A DNA stretch of 14,802 bases from JBHHXR01 sp046757205 (GTDB lineage Bacteria > Pseudomonadota > Alphaproteobacteria > Rhodobacterales > Rhodobacteraceae): contig JBHHXR010000065.1 of the NCBI GenBank assembly GCA_046757205.1, forward strand, positions 1-14,802, given 5' to 3'. The notes beneath the pieces are model-generated. The model did no database searches and was not told the origin of the DNA. It was given only the letters and a program-made list of their open reading frames with translations. Position numbers and translations under genes: made by a program. Below are positions 13,903-14,802 of this stretch, one piece after another. Within the stretch, counting starts at the first letter, position 1. Each line of letters opens with the position of its first letter.

Positions 13903-14666
13903 CGGTTCTCCCACTTGGCTGGCCGCTTGGCGAGGAAGGCCTCCAGGCCCTCCACCGCGTCTTTCGTAGCCATCAGTTCATCGAGGTAGAGGCGCTCGAC
14001 CTCTTCGAGCTTGGCGATCACCCGGCCGGTGTATCCGATACGCGCGGCCCTGACCGCCAGCCGCAGCGAACTGGTGCTTTTCCCGGCAAGGTTCTTGTCA
14101 AAATACTCAAGCGCCGCCGCCAGTGGGTCTTGCGCCACCGCATCGACCAGCCCCATGGCCAGTGCTTCCTCGCCGGAAACGCTGCGCCCGGAACACAGCA
14201 GGTCGTCGGCGCGCGACTGGCCGATACGCTCGGGCAGCAGGCACGAGGCGGCGGGCGCAAACACGCCGAGCTGCATTTCGGGCTGGCCCAGGCTGGCGTC
14301 GGGCGTGGCGAACAACCGATGGCCCGAGGCCGCCACCTCCAGACCACCGCCAAGGCACTGCCCGCGGATCACCACCAGTATCGGCACCGGGTATTCCAGC
14401 ATCCGCCGCACCAGCGCGTGGAGCGCTTTCAGCATATCGGCACAACTGTCGGGCAGGTGCTCCTCGACGCTGGCGCCGAAACTGAAATGCGGACCCGACG
14501 CCTCGACAAGCACCGCCGCCAGACCGGTACTGCCCTGGTGCTCCGCCAACGCCCCGTCGAGTGCCGAAATCATCTCTGCATCGACGATATTCGCCTTCGG
14601 CCGGTTCAGCCGCAGGCGCAGCAAGGCGCCGTGGCGATCAAGCGATACGTAGAGCGGCGCGCTCAT
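13899..14666 (-). CDS. dch: Cyclohexa-1,5-diene-1-carbonyl-CoA hydratase
   Basis: A 255-aa crotonase-fold protein. In the benzoyl-CoA pathway Dch adds water to the dienoyl-CoA made by the reductase, giving 6-hydroxycyclohex-1-ene-1-carbonyl-CoA. Oxyanion-hole segments are FSFGASVEEHLP (61-72) and GQCLGGGLE (102-110); Glu110 and Glu130 (LGQPE) occupy the usual catalytic-glutamate regions. The C-terminal ATKDAVEGLEAFLAKRPAKW is common to enoyl-CoA hydratases, so the specific name rests on position between oah and bcrC, on length, and on the FGASVEEH motif I associate with Dch. The start at 14666 (MSAPLYV) overlaps the oah stop (ATGA); an in-frame GTG at 14711 would extend 15 residues into oah and is unlikely. 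Confidence 0.88.
   Translation of the reverse strand: MSAPLYVSLDRHGALLRLRLNRPKANIVDAEMISALDGALAEHQGSTGLAAVLVEASGPHFSFGASVEEHLPDSCADMLKALHALVRRMLEYPVPILVVIRGQCLGGGLEVAASGHRLFATPDASLGQPEMQLGVFAPAASCLLPERIGQSRADDLLCSGRSVSGEEALAMGLVDAVAQDPLAAALEYFDKNLAGKSTSSLRLAVRAARIGYTGRVIAKLEEVERLYLDELMATKDAVEGLEAFLAKRPAKWENR
13908..13912 (-). promoter_or_regulatory. Ribosome binding site that fixes the bcrC start
   Basis: Minus-strand GGGAG, 5 nt before the ATG at 13902, located within the last codons of dch (KWENR stop). It favours the ATGA-coupled start over the GTG at 13914. Confidence 0.65.
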
Positions 14667-14802
14667 TTCCGCGCCCCCGGCATCAGGCTGTCGGTATAGT
14701 CTTCTGACCATTTCGCGCCTTCCGCCAGCTCGCGGCGCAGGGTCACGAAATCGACCTCGCGGCCCACCTCGCGGTTGCCTTCATTGAAGGCGCGGAAGCC
14801 GG
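14663..14802 (-). CDS. oah: 6-oxocyclohex-1-ene-1-carbonyl-CoA hydrolase, C-terminal fragment
   Basis: Only the last 45 codons and the TGA are in the window; the gene continues past base 14802. The visible protein begins GFRAFNEG and ends SLMPGARK. AFNEG, REVDFVTLRRELAEGAKW and DSLMP match my memory of the end of Oah/BzdY-type proteins, crotonase-family enzymes that hydrate and hydrolytically open the oxocyclohexene ring to 3-hydroxypimelyl-CoA. The stop overlaps the dch start by 4 nt (ATGA), and Oah is a usual neighbour of Dch and the reductase genes. Another crotonase is possible because the catalytic part is not visible. Confidence 0.82.
   Translation of the reverse strand, partial: GFRAFNEGNREVGREVDFVTLRRELAEGAKWSEDYTDSLMPGARK

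Noticed and set aside
1..14802. tRNA, rRNA, CRISPR array, insertion sequence or phage attachment site
   Set aside because: No cloverleaf, regular spaced repeats, transposase-like protein or flanking target duplications were seen on reading both gaps and the gene flanks.

Overview
This is a GC-rich window dense in genes for anaerobic breakdown of aromatic acids through benzoyl-CoA. It carries most of a 4-hydroxybenzoyl-CoA reductase operon (hcrA partial, hcrB) and, converging on it from the right, an oah-dch-bcrCBAD-fdx operon for ATP-dependent ring reduction. The class I reductase is of the Thauera/Rhodopseudomonas type, because its larger ATPase subunit is about 441 aa with a long insertion, unlike the two short ATPase subunits of the Azoarcus Bzd type. 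A facultatively anaerobic, denitrifying or phototrophic proteobacterium fits. Alphaproteobacteria is my best guess from base composition and the look of the intergenic hairpins, but the family cannot be fixed from this sequence.

Layout, left to right. (1) Positions 1-4652, plus strand: hcrA (5' end outside the window), hcrB, a small DUF2249 protein and a 12-helix haem-copper-oxidase-like membrane protein, all with overlapping stops and starts. (2) 4743-6113, plus: a PLP beta-eliminating lyase whose specificity residues are those of tryptophanase, not tyrosine phenol-lyase. (3) 6114-6406: convergent non-coding gap with repeats and hairpins. (4) 6407-7120, minus: an SDR dehydrogenase. (5) 7214-8756, plus, divergent from the SDR across a 93-nt promoter gap: a hemerythrin-like protein and a tandem-duplicated GNAT protein. 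(6) 8757-8994: second convergent gap with three hairpins. (7) 8995-14802, minus, transcribed right to left: oah (C-terminus only), dch, bcrC, bcrB, bcrA, bcrD and an 8Fe ferredoxin. Each junction from oah to bcrD is a 4-nt ATGA/GTGA overlap.

How the genes work together: 4-hydroxybenzoyl-CoA (from phenol, p-cresol or 4-hydroxybenzoate) is reductively dehydroxylated by HcrABC to benzoyl-CoA. The ferredoxin supplies low-potential electrons to BcrAD (ATPase/electron activator), which drives BcrBC to reduce benzoyl-CoA to the cyclohexadienoyl-CoA. Dch hydrates this and, after an oxidation step not seen here (Had, possibly further right), Oah opens the ring. The DUF2249, membrane and hemerythrin genes are of kinds often met near NO/O2-handling genes, and may protect or poise these oxygen-sensitive enzymes; that is inference. 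No CoA ligase, transporter, transcription regulator, tRNA, rRNA, CRISPR array or transposase was found.
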